Shown piece by piece: positions 52,381 to 61,060 of a stretch of 64,000 nucleotides of DNA (position 1 is its first letter; every line of letters starts with the position of its first letter). Source of the DNA: Viscum album (lineage: Eukaryota; Streptophyta; Magnoliopsida; Santalales; Viscaceae). A program made the position numbers and the translations under genes. A model generated the notes under the pieces. That model did not search any database, was not told the DNA's origin, and saw only the letters and a program-made list of their open reading frames with translations. The stretch covers positions 227,841,591 through 227,905,590 of the forward strand of contig OY728143.1 in assembly GCA_963277665.1 (NCBI GenBank). Direction: 5' to 3'.

Positions 52381-53271
52381 GTAATTTCCGTTACCAATTC
52401 TTTCACCTTTATTTCTTCTTCCACTTCTTCTTCTTAGGTTGTTTCATTATGAGTTAATAACATCAGTATCACTAATATACTGATATGTTATTATAAGTAT
52501 GAAACAATCATAATTCACCATCTATCCATCCTAAGGAAAATGAAATCATCGCGCGTGCGTACGTACGGAATACCGTCTCCACGCCGTGGTGTAATCTGTT
52601 TTCCCACCAACACCTTACATGGATGGGTATTATGGTGTAAAGAATAACTATACATAGTTATTATAACATCATAACGATTCTGATATATTTTATCATCCAC
52701 TCCTATTCAATTTAATAATTATGGAAATGATATCATCGCTCGTGCGTACGTACGGAATACCGTCTCCATGACGCGATGAGATTCATTCTCCATGTTAGCC
52801 ATTTAAGAATGATTATAAAGTATATATAAGCAATAATAATGAAATATATGACATGTTAAATCTACTGGATTTATATATATATATATATGTCATCTACTTA
52901 CTTCCATTTAAGACAATAAGGAATGGAAAACATCGTTCATGCGTACGTACGGACTACCGTCTCCATGAACGGTGTGTTTCATTTCATTTATCTATCAATT
53001 ATATATATATATATATATACTGAATATATATGATATATAAATCATGTTTTATATTCTGGAAGTAAGTAAATCATGATTTAAGTAATAATAATGTCAAGAA
53101 CAACAAGTCCAAACACGTACGATAAATGAAACAATTTTACCCAAAACGCTCTTTAACATGGAATTTACAAAAGAACGGGTAATATAAAGTCATAATTGAA
53201 CCATATATGATATCATAAAAATTAATATGATTCTTTAATAAGTAAATTACATTATTTAAATCATTATACAG
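52381..53271 (+). other. Candidate intron 1 in the LTR leader
   Basis: The donor context is AAGAAGAG/GTAATTTCC and the acceptor context TCATTATACAG/GAGG. Both are conserved in the 3' LTR (58,789 and 59,671). The three stem-loop modules lie inside it. Splicing within the leader is an inference from sequence words only; no transcript is available. Confidence 0.35.
52545..52976 (+). repeat. Three tandem stem-loop modules in the 5' LTR
   Basis: Copies lie at 52,545-52,594, 52,731-52,782 and 52,931-52,976, with the core GCGTACGTACGGAnTACCGTCTCC at 52,557, 52,744 and 52,941 (spacing 187 and 197). An inner hairpin ACGG-AnTA-CCGT is identical in all. The flanking arms differ between copies but remain complementary: GCGTG/CACGC, TCATCGC...CGTG/CATG...GCGATGA, and CGTTCATG/CATGAACG with further pairing of AAACA/TGTTT. 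The core CGTACGTACG is itself self-complementary. Between modules lies AT-rich DNA including TA microsatellites. The module is CpG-rich in otherwise AT-rich sequence. Function is unknown; a transcribed structured element, a protein-binding array or a recombination feature are all possible. Confidence 0.85.
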
Positions 53272-53307
53272 GAGGTTCGGACACTTACAAAGCAAATCGG
53301 ACCTAAG
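53272..53307 (+). other. Candidate 36-base exon in the LTR leader
   Basis: The stretch lies between ATTATACAG and GTAAGGGAA, ending CCTAAG/GTAAGG, a near-consensus plant donor. It starts GAGGTTCGGACAC. The 3' LTR copy (59,672-59,707) has the same length and borders. Relics keep the donor side: CCTAAGGTAATAG at 19,391, CTCATGGTAAGGG at 48,716 and, on the minus strand, AGAGGTAAG near 41,530. Confidence 0.35.
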
Positions 53308-54261
53308 GTAAGGGAAATATCACAATCTCATTTTTATCCGAGATTGTTTATACTCTGGTATTTACGGGGGTGTATTTTATCATCCGCATCCATGTTTCCT
53401 CGATATGTTATATTTAAATCATTCTACAATATTATATATCCAATTTTACCCTTCTTTGAGTTTTTAGTAAAAGATATGAAAGGAATCTTTTGTCGTTTTT
53501 TGTACGAGGTACTTTTTGACTTTTCCGACAAAAGTACGAAAAGAATGTTTTTTTACCTTATACAGCATGAATGTATTTTTAAAACATTATTTCAAAGAAG
53601 CTTCCTTTTCAAGTTTTCAAGTTTATTTTTAACCAAATTCTTTTAGATTCAATATTGTATGACATGTTAAGAAAGATAAATATTTTTTAATTTTAAAGGA
53701 TATTTTCCTCATGAAGGGAGTTCAAGAGTTTTATCAAAATTATTTTCCATCTAAGATAATATAGGGTTCTGTTTATATCACTATTATTACATTGATTTGA
53801 TTATGTTGTGATGTAATTATTTTTACAAATTCCCTTATCTTATATGAATTGTTTGATGATGTCACGATGTTTAAGATTCCCATGTTTATTACATGTGTTA
53901 TGCAATGATGTATGATTTATGATTTTGTGGCACACATAAGAATGGTATCATTATGAGATGGGTGGGACCTATATCTCCCTCCAATGCATTGGGTAAAGAT
54001 TTTATATCTCATGAGATAGACATGGCTGGAATGGTAGGTTATACCGGTTCAGTGAAACATGACTGAAACGAGGGTGACTCGGTTCAGAAAGGGACTTTGT
54101 CTACTAAGATAGTCTTGGCAATGAGTCTTGACTAACAAGAAATGATTCTCTATGATTATGTGTGTATGCCACCATGTTTCATGTGTTATGTTATGATTAT
54201 TGTGATTACACTTCACTGCCATGATTTATCCCATGTTATGAAATTATGATCTCTTTTGCAG
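53308..54261 (+). other. Candidate intron 2 in the LTR leader
   Basis: It runs from GTAAGGGAAA to CTCTTTTGCAG, an acceptor with a good pyrimidine tract. The matching interval in the 3' LTR has the same borders. This is a sequence-only inference. Confidence 0.3.
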
Positions 54262-54574
54262 GTTAAGATTTCCAAAAGTTATGTGCTTGTGTATACGATG
54301 TGATTGATATTTTTTTTGTTTACCCTTACTGAGCATTTGAGCTCACCGTTTTATGTTTACTTTTCCCCAGGATATAAAGAAAGGTTTTAGGTATAAAAAA
54401 AGAATATCTTTATGGGAGATGTTGAAGATCTTCCACCAGGATTAGAAGATTATATTCCGAGATTCCAAAGACACTAAACTATTACGATCCTTGTGTGTGT
54501 GTTTTTGTTATGTACTAAGTATTCCGAAAATGTAATGTAACTTCAATGTACGTCAAGCTTCAGGTCTCTATAGT

Positions 54575-54586
54575 TGGTATCAGAGG
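54575..54586 (+). promoter_or_regulatory. Primer binding site, initiator Met tRNA type
   Basis: TGGTATCAGAGG matches eleven of twelve bases of the usual plant site TGGTATCAGAGC, complementary to the 3' end of initiator methionine tRNA. It starts two bases after the LTR terminus. It would prime minus-strand DNA synthesis. Confidence 0.85.
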
Positions 54587-54773
54587 AAAGGTTTAGTCAA
54601 CCTTTGGAAACCAGGACGCGAAAACATTAGTGATACCCCTAGAGATATTTCTAAGGTATGTCTAGGGATGTCCCTAAGGATACATATACATATAGGATAT
54701 AGTCCTAGCACTACAATAACGATCTTAGAATTTAACCTAAGATGTTAGATAATGAAGTTACTCACCCTTTATT

Positions 54774-55279
54774 ATGATTTTTGCATCTCACACTATTCTT
54801 TTTGGGTTTTATAAAATGGATGGAAACAAGATGATTCACGATAATGGAGGATATGATGGACAATGGAATGATATTCTTCATAAGAAATCAAATGAAATGG
54901 GATTTGGAAGTCCAAAAATAATTATTATGCCGAATCAGCAATCTCATAATATGATCAATAAAGTAAAATTTGTATGTTTCCTGACTCGGATAATAAGAGA
55001 AAGATAGAGTTTCATGATAATCATAAAGGAAAGAAAGTTAAATTTCCCCTATGTAAATCATGTGGGAAGAGGCATCAAGGAGAATGTTTCAAAGGAACTG
55101 GAAGATGCTTTGGGTGTGGAAAAGGACACAAATCCAGTAAGTGTAATGGAAAAGTTTCAGTTAACACCATGGATGAGGTTAATGGTGTTGCTACGACATC
55201 AACAATGGTTAAATGTTTTAAATGTGGAATGTACGAGCATTATGCAAACCAATTCCCTAATGGAATGTCTCATGAATAG
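54774..55279 (+). pseudogene. gag remnant with three zinc knuckles (frameshifted)
   Basis: Two overlapping frames carry it. The first (54,774-55,007, 77 residues) has no recognised domain. The second (54,974-55,279, 101 residues) is shifted relative to the first, so a frameshift lies near 54,970-55,007. It begins with a basic SDNKRK segment and continues with three cysteine-histidine knuckles: CKSCGKRHQGEC (55,052-55,087, CX2CX3HX3C), CFGCGKGHKSSKC (55,106-55,144, CX2CX3HX4C) and CFKCGMYEHYANQF (55,214-55,255, CX2CX4HX4 with the last cysteine replaced by phenylalanine). Knuckles of this kind bind element RNA in the nucleocapsid part of gag. The capsid part expected upstream is missing or unrecognisable. 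The frame at 55,014-55,397 is a shadow. A related segment lies at 5,671-5,916 on the minus strand. Confidence 0.8.
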
Positions 55280-55660
55280 AATCGGTATGGTCGTATGGGT
55301 AGTATTTTTGTTGATGATGATGAAGAGACTACAAATGATATGTGAGATAAAAGAATTGTTGAAGCTCGGTCAATGGTTTAAGAATGTAGTGGAATGATTA
55401 CATGTTTTTCAAGTGTAATGTTGTACTATAGAATAAAAAGACATCTAAGGATTGTTACACTGTTGTCTTTCCTTATGTTTTGAATGTTTATGATGAATGG
55501 TATGAGTAACAATGAAAGGTTATTCAGATATTTTTGGGAAAGTGGATGATATTCGCATAATAAAGTGATAAAGAGAAAATGAAATGTTTGACAGTATTCA
55601 TGAACTCATGATTGATATAAGGACTAAGTGATATCATGGTTTGAGTATATATAATTTTTG

Positions 55661-55669
55661 GATTCTGGT
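55661..55669 (+). pseudogene. Possible retroviral-type protease active-site remnant
   Basis: In one frame the plus strand reads FLDSGMWKELTF, with GAT TCT GGT at these positions. Plant Ty3/gypsy proteases have a DSGA-type active site at this point in the order after the gag knuckles. The flanking residues do not match the family well and there is a stop nearby, so this may be chance. Confidence 0.3.
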
Positions 55670-55986
55670 ATGTGGAAAGAGTTAACTTTTGACAGCATTC
55701 ATGTTTTCACTAAGGATTAATTGGTATTCATTTTTCAAGAGAATACATGATTAAGGTATTCACATGATTGGAATGTGACCAACAAGACATATCTTATGAT
55801 ATATGGGGATCAACGATGGTATTAAATATCTGGTAATTGTTCTCACTATATTATGAGAGTGGACTGTAGTATTATGGATAAGCCTAAAGATTGGAATGGA
55901 TTATGTTGGACATAAGATAGTATTGTTTAAGGATAGAAGTTTTTCGATATTATTGATGGGATGTTATAGTAATATAGTTTTATAAA

Positions 55987-56103
55987 AAGGACAACCTGCA
56001 GGACGGGCGATGGCCCATCGCGTCGGACAAGGGCGTAGGAATCGAACCCACAACCGAAGTGCGACTGACCTTTATCGCCTACCACTGGCCTACCAGAAGT
56101 CCC
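55987..56103 (-). mobile_element. tRNA-like, SINE-like insertion
   Basis: This is a GC-rich island on the minus strand inside AT-rich internal sequence. Minus strand 56,092-56,082 reads TAGGCCAGTGG, close to a Pol III A box. 56,048-56,038 reads GGTTCGATTCC, a perfect B box (GGTTCGANTCC). They are about 33 bases apart, as in tRNA genes. The T arm is intact: GTGGG-TTCGATT-CCTAC. After the tRNA-like part comes a tail of about 45 bases with a 7-base inverted repeat, GCGATGG/CCATCGC. A clean cloverleaf, an A tail and target duplications are not visible. It could be a SINE, a truncated SINE, or a retrotransposed tRNA fusion. It does not occur at the same place in the older element. Confidence 0.55.
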
Positions 56104-56757
56104 TATTTAGTAGAAACTAGTTTTACTATATTAAGCAGTATGATATATGAAGTATAAGTCCATTTTAGGAACCATATATGATTAATCTCACTATATAATG
56201 ACTTATGTATATTTAATAACTTTTGCTAACCTTTTGTTTGAGACAGATGGAATGAACCATCATTCTATCACATGATCTTTCACGAATAACAAATTCAACT
56301 TCATTTATTTAAGAGATGAAGTGAAAATTGTTCATGGCACGAACAACAGTGAAATTGTACCAAACTAAAGTAATTATTTATTCTAATTAAAATTCTCCAG
56401 CTTTAGGGAAACGATCTTGAAAACCAAAAATGTTGTCCTAGTGATCTTATATCTGATTAATCATATGGTACCTTAGATCGTCACAAGTTTATGGATTTGT
56501 GATTATTGGCTTTTCTATAGCCATGTTCTCTACCACTCTCCATCAGAACATGATGGTTAGATTTTTCTTCCATATCCATATTTTCACCTATGTGGGAACC
56601 CAGTGATTAGTTTATTTGGATAACAGTTATGTTTCATACTTTTGTTTCTAAAGATTTGTTTTGGTATTCCTTTTTACGATGTGGGTATAGATTAATTAAA
56701 CTTTCGAATAGTAAACTATTTATAACCCTGGCGAATTTCGAGGGCGAAATTCATTTT

Positions 56758-56770
56758 AAGGTGGGTAGAA
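56758..56770 (+). promoter_or_regulatory. Polypurine tract of the young element
   Basis: AAGGTGGGTAGAA lies directly before the TGTAACACCCC start of the 3' LTR. Plant Tekay/Del-type elements have tracts of this form. It marks the internal/LTR border. Confidence 0.85.
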
Positions 56771-58609
56771 TGTAACACCCCGAGATTTTATGAAAAATAT
56801 TCTTTTTAATTTCATTAATGTATTGTGTTATATTCTACAACAAAAGAAACTTGCACAAAACGCATCCTTGAATTGAATTTCATTACACGCAATCACGACC
56901 TTCCTTGATAGCATGTGTAGTACGCAATACCGAGTTTCACTAAACAACGATATGCTATTAAAATATTATTAAAACTAGCCATTGTGAATATTAATAACCA
57001 CTTTTTGAAAGTTTTTGAATTTTATTTTTCAAAATGGACTACATTTTTGGATTCGGAATATCAAAATTATCTTAGGGTGAAATTTTGGTGATTTTCGGAT
57101 AACTTTCATATCGTGATGAATAGTGAAAATTACTAAATTTTAATTAAAAACAATTTTTTCAATAGAAATAATTAATAGTGATAAATTATTAATTTGGGTG
57201 GTTTTAAAGCATATTTAGAATATATTTTTACAATTTAATACAATGTTGGTCATTGGATGTAATTTCACATTTAAACCAGTTATAAACAAGTTTCAATCTT
57301 TTGATAGTTATTATCTCTTAAAAACACGCTATTTGTTTTGACGACGGGAATTAATTTTTAAATTAGTTAATGCGACTGATATGTTTTGAATTTTTTAAAA
57401 TATACATCATTTTTGTGTTCATAATATCAAATATAGCATAGGCCTAATTTTTGGTATTTTTTTGAAAACTTTCAATTTTTGATAAATAGTGAAACCACTA
57501 AGTGGTAGTTAAAAAACTGAATATTTCATAAAACTTAATTTTACTGCTTTTGTGAGTGGAATTTCAAAAATCATAGAGACACGGTTGATGTCAGTAAGTA
57601 ATATGTGGTTCAATGAGATAAAAATAATTTTTTGGTGAATAGTAACTTTTAACTTTTTTTACCACGGTTAAAAGTAAATTGGGTAATTAAGGGTAGAAAT
57701 GATATTATTATTACCCTAACACAGGTCCAAATTCTATTGGATACGTGAAATTCGACCAAAAACAAGCTTAGTAATAAAATATGAACATTTAGGCCCACTT
57801 GGATTAGATTTGGACATTTATTATTATTCAATTCAAAGAAAAGATAAAAGAGTTAAAATCAATGATTATTTACTAAAACATTTTTAATATAGGGTTAAAC
57901 ATAAGATAAATTAGATTTTAAATATTCATTATAAAGATAAAAAGATTTCATACATAATGGTATTTTATTTGTAATTTTTAGACATTATATAATTTAATTT
58001 ATTTATGACACAATGATGATGCAGTAATTATCTTATTAATGAAATATTGACATAATTGATGTTATAAATACTCAAATAAATATAATTTGAGACTTTTTAT
58101 GACTTAAACTAATTTTCTAGGTTAATATGACATGTTATTGTTTATTTAATTAACTTTTTTTGATCTTATCATTCTGTTATGAGTTTCACAAAAATCAATT
58201 ACTAAATAGTTTCAAAATTGACATAAAATAGTTTTTAAAACAAATATTATATTATTAATTGTTATATTATTCCTAAAAATATAAGGTTTGTCCAAATGCC
58301 TTAGATAAGGTTATATATATTAATAATAAACAATTTGGGGTTCTTTTGGTTTCTTATAGTATGTTTATTAACCTTATAGTATAAGAACACAAGAAGACAC
58401 GGTAAAAGTAAAATTATTTAACATAATGTTAAATCTAAATGATAAGGTTAAAATAGGAACCTACCTTTTCTAAATTCTATTGTATGAGATGATTTCGACC
58501 CATACCCACCTTAGCCTCGAAATAAATCAATTTTTAGCTTTTTAAAACCGACCATGACTTTATAATAAAATAATATTTTTAGTTATTCCAAAGGTGCCCC
58601 TCTCCTCCC

Positions 58610-58620
58610 TTATAAAAGGA
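58610..58620 (+). promoter_or_regulatory. TATA box of the 3' LTR
   Basis: TTATAAAAGGA in the same context as 52,202. It could drive readthrough into the flanking minus-strand LTR at 60,973. Confidence 0.7.
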
Positions 58621-58951
58621 CACCTCCTCCTTCTCTTCCTCACACAACATTGAGCATTAAATCTCGTCCAACCCCTGAAAAAAATCTCTTCTCCACTTCC
58701 CTAGAAACATCCTAGAAGTTCTGGTCTTCCTCAAAGACCAATTTTTGTGCCCTAAGAGGAGGTCTCAAAGAGGCGCTTCAAAGAAGAGGTAATTTCAGTT
58801 ACCAATTCTTTCACCTTTATTTCTTCTTCCACTTATTCTTCTTTGGTTGTTTCATTATGAAGTAATAAAATAAGTATCACTAATATAATGATATGTTATT
58901 ATAAGTATGAAACAATCCTAATTCACCATCTATCCATCCTACGGAAAATGA

Positions 58952-59386
58952 AATCACCGCGCGTGCGTACGTACGGAATACCGTCTCCATGCTGTGGTGT
59001 AATCTGTTTTTCTACCTACACCTTACATGGATGGGTATTATGGTGTAAAGAATAACTATACATAGTTATTATAACATCATAATGATTCTGATATATTGTA
59101 TCATCCACTCCAATTCAATTGAATAATTATGGAAATGATATCATCGCTCGTGCGTACGTACGGAATACCGTCTCCACGACGCGATGAGATTCATTCTCCA
59201 TGTTTACCATTTAAGAATGATTATAAAGTATATATAAGAAATAATAATGAAATATATGACATGGTAAATCTACTGGATTTATGAATATATATATTTCATC
59301 TACTTACTTCCATTTAAGACAATAAGGAAAGGAAAACAGCGTTCATGCGTACGTACGGACTACCGTCTCCATGAACGGTGTGTTTC
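58952..59386 (+). repeat. Three tandem stem-loop modules in the 3' LTR
   Basis: Copies lie at 58,952-59,001, 59,139-59,190 and 59,338-59,386. The cores are identical to those of the 5' LTR. Some arm bases differ, with pairing kept: in the second copy the right arm is CACGA (5' LTR: CATGA) opposite TCGTG, replacing a G-T pair by a G-C pair; in the first copy CACC pairs with GGTG where the 5' LTR has CATC. Confidence 0.85.
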
Positions 59387-60972
59387 ATTTAATTTATCTA
59401 TCTATTATATATATATATACTGAATATATATGATATATAAATGATTTTTTATATTCTGGAAGTAAGTAAATCATTATATAAGTAATAATAATGTCAAGAA
59501 CAACAAGTCCAAACACCTACGATAAATGAAACAATTTTACCCAAAACGCTCTTTAACATGGAATTTACAAAAGAACGGGTAATATAGAGTCATAAGTGAA
59601 TCATATATGATATCATAACAATGAATATGATTCTGTAATAAGTAAATGACATTATTTAAATAATTATACAGGAGGTTCGGACACATACGAAGCAAATCGT
59701 ACCTAAGGTAAGGGAAATATCACAATCTCATTTTTATCCGAGATTGTTTATACTTTGGTATTTACTGGGGTGTATTTTATCATCCACTTACATATTTCGT
59801 CAATATTTATTATTTAAATCATTCTACAATAGTTTATATCCAATTTTACACTTCGATGAGTTTTTAGTAAAATATATGAAAGGAATTTTTTGTCGTTTTT
59901 CGTACGAGGTACTTTTTGACTTTTCCGGCAAAAGTACGAAAAGAATGTTTTTTTAACTTATACGGCATGAATGGATTTTTAAAACATTATTTCAAAGATG
60001 CTTCCTTTACAAGTTTTCAAGTTTATTTTTAACCAACTTCTTTTAGATTAAATATTGTATGACATGTTAGGAAAGAAAAATGTTTTTTAATTTGAAATTA
60101 TATTTTCCTCAAGAATGGAGTTCAAGTGTTTTATCAAAATTATTTCCCATCTAAGATAATATAGGGTTATGTTTATATCCCTATTATTAAATTGATTTGA
60201 TTATGTTGTGATGGAATTATTTTTACGAATTCCTTTATCTTATATGAGTTGTTTGATGATGTCACGATGTTTAAGATTCCCATCTTTATTACATGTGTTA
60301 TGCAATGATGTATGATTTATGATTTTGTGGCACACATTAGAATGTTATCATTATGAGATGGGTGGGACATATATCTCCCTCCAATGAATTGGGTAAAGAT
60401 TTTATATCTCATGAGATAGACATCGCTGGAATGGTAGGTTATACCGGTTTAGTGAAACAGGACTGAAACGAGGGTGACTCGGTTCAGAAAGGGACTTTGT
60501 CCACTAAGATAGTCTTGGCAATGAGTCTTGACTAACAAGAAATGATTCTCTATGATTATGTGTGTATGCCAAAATGTTTCATGTTTTAAGTTATGATTAT
60601 TGTGATTACACTTCACTGCCATGATTTATCCCATGTTATGAATTTATGATCTCTTTTGCAGGTTAAGATTTCCAAAAGTTATGTGCTTGTGTATACGATG
60701 TGGTTGATATTTTTTTTGTTTACCCTTACTGAGCATTTGAGCTCACCCTTTTATGTTTACTTTTCCCCAAGATATAATGAAAGGTTTTAGGTATAAAAAA
60801 AGAAGATCTTTATGGGAGATGTTGAAGATCTTTCACCAGGATTAGAAGATTATATTCCGAGTTTCCAAAGACACTAAACTATTACGATCCTTGTGTGTGT
60901 GTTTTTGTTATGTACTAAGTATTCCGTAAATGTAATGTAATGTCAATGTACGTCATGCTTCGGGTCTCTACA

Positions 60973-61060
60973 CTGCTTGTCTTCTGGGACACAATGGTCT
61001 TCTTGTATATCGAGCCACTAAGGTCTGCTAGTATACCAGGCTACTGAGAACTACTCTTCT
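60973..61060. repeat. Imperfect tandem repeat (right part)
   Basis: It continues the array from 50,249-50,361 with cores GGGACACAATGG, CGAGCCACTAAGG and CAGGCTACTGAG. The first five bases, CTGCT, are the second copy of the target duplication. Confidence 0.55.

Larger units (their letters stand above)
50362..54572 (+). repeat. 5' LTR of the young element
   Basis: From the start: TGTAACACCCC, an AT-rich upstream region of 1.8 kb, a TATA box (52,202-52,212), a pyrimidine-rich leader, a splice-donor-like AAGAGGTAATTT (52,381), three module copies (52,545-52,976), a possible 36-base exon (53,272-53,307), a block CTCCCTCCAATGCATTGGGT near 53,974 shared with older copies, an acceptor-like CTCTTTTGCAGG (54,251-54,262) and the terminal TCTCTATA. 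The 3' LTR ends TCTCTACA, so the final CA has become TA here. Plus- and minus-strand frames inside (for example 50,335-50,563, 52,515-52,700, 53,344-53,646) are not genes. Confidence 0.9.
54573..56770 (+). mobile_element. Internal region of the young element
   Basis: It opens with GT then the primer site (54,575-54,586) and a stretch containing TGATACCCCTAGAGATATTT that is also found in the older element at about 14.7 kb. A gag remnant follows (54,774-55,279), then a possible protease active-site word (55,661-55,669). The rest, 55,700-56,757, is AT-rich with no recognisable reverse transcriptase, RNase H or integrase, apart from a GC-rich tRNA-like insertion at 55,987-56,103. The region ends with the purine tract. 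It is about 2.2 kb, against roughly 4.8 kb in the old element that keeps a reverse transcriptase. Confidence 0.8.
50362..60972 (+). mobile_element. Complete non-autonomous Ty3/gypsy LTR retrotransposon with giant LTRs
   Basis: The element has a 4,211-base 5' LTR (50,362-54,572), a 2,198-base internal region (54,573-56,770) and a 4,202-base 3' LTR (56,771-60,972). It starts TGTAACACCCC and ends CTCTACA. The flanks are CCGCT on the left and CTGCT on the right, a five-base target duplication with one C-to-T change at a CpG. The primer site TGGTATCAGAGG and the purine tract AAGGTGGGTAGAA are in place. The only coding remnant of size is a frameshifted gag zinc-knuckle segment; reverse transcriptase and integrase are absent, so movement would need proteins from a related element. 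The two LTRs differ at roughly 5-9 percent of positions in the stretches I compared by eye, so it is not very recent but is the youngest copy of this family here. Tekay/Del-like chromovirus membership is inferred from primer site, purine tract and LTR size. Confidence 0.9.
56771..60972 (+). repeat. 3' LTR of the young element
   Basis: It is colinear with the 5' LTR over its whole length (TATA at 58,610-58,620, modules at 58,952-59,386, 36-base candidate exon at 59,672-59,707, terminal TCTCTACA). Differences from the 5' LTR are mostly substitutions and one- to few-base indels in TA repeats. Among hand-counted differences, transversions outnumber transitions. Frames inside (57,649-57,831 minus, 59,744-59,956 plus) are not genes; the latter is the copy of 53,344-53,646 in the other LTR. 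Confidence 0.9.

Noticed and set aside
52871..53020. TA microsatellites between modules
   Set aside because: Simple-sequence slippage; lengths differ between the two LTRs and carry no further signal.
53344..53646. 100-residue frame repeated at 59,744-59,956
   Set aside because: The repetition is explained by the two LTR copies. The second copy is shorter because of a stop, and no domain is visible; selection for coding is not supported.
55014..55397. 127-residue frame overlapping the gag zinc knuckles
   Set aside because: It is a shifted reading of the gag segment; the knuckle-bearing frame (54,974-55,279) is the meaningful one.
55987..56103. A functional tRNA gene
   Set aside because: A and B boxes and the T arm are present, but I could not form a complete acceptor and anticodon arm of normal length.
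415..59386. The module array as a CRISPR-like repeat
   Set aside because: Spacing of about 190 bases, similar inter-module sequence between copies, location inside LTRs and a plant context exclude a CRISPR array.
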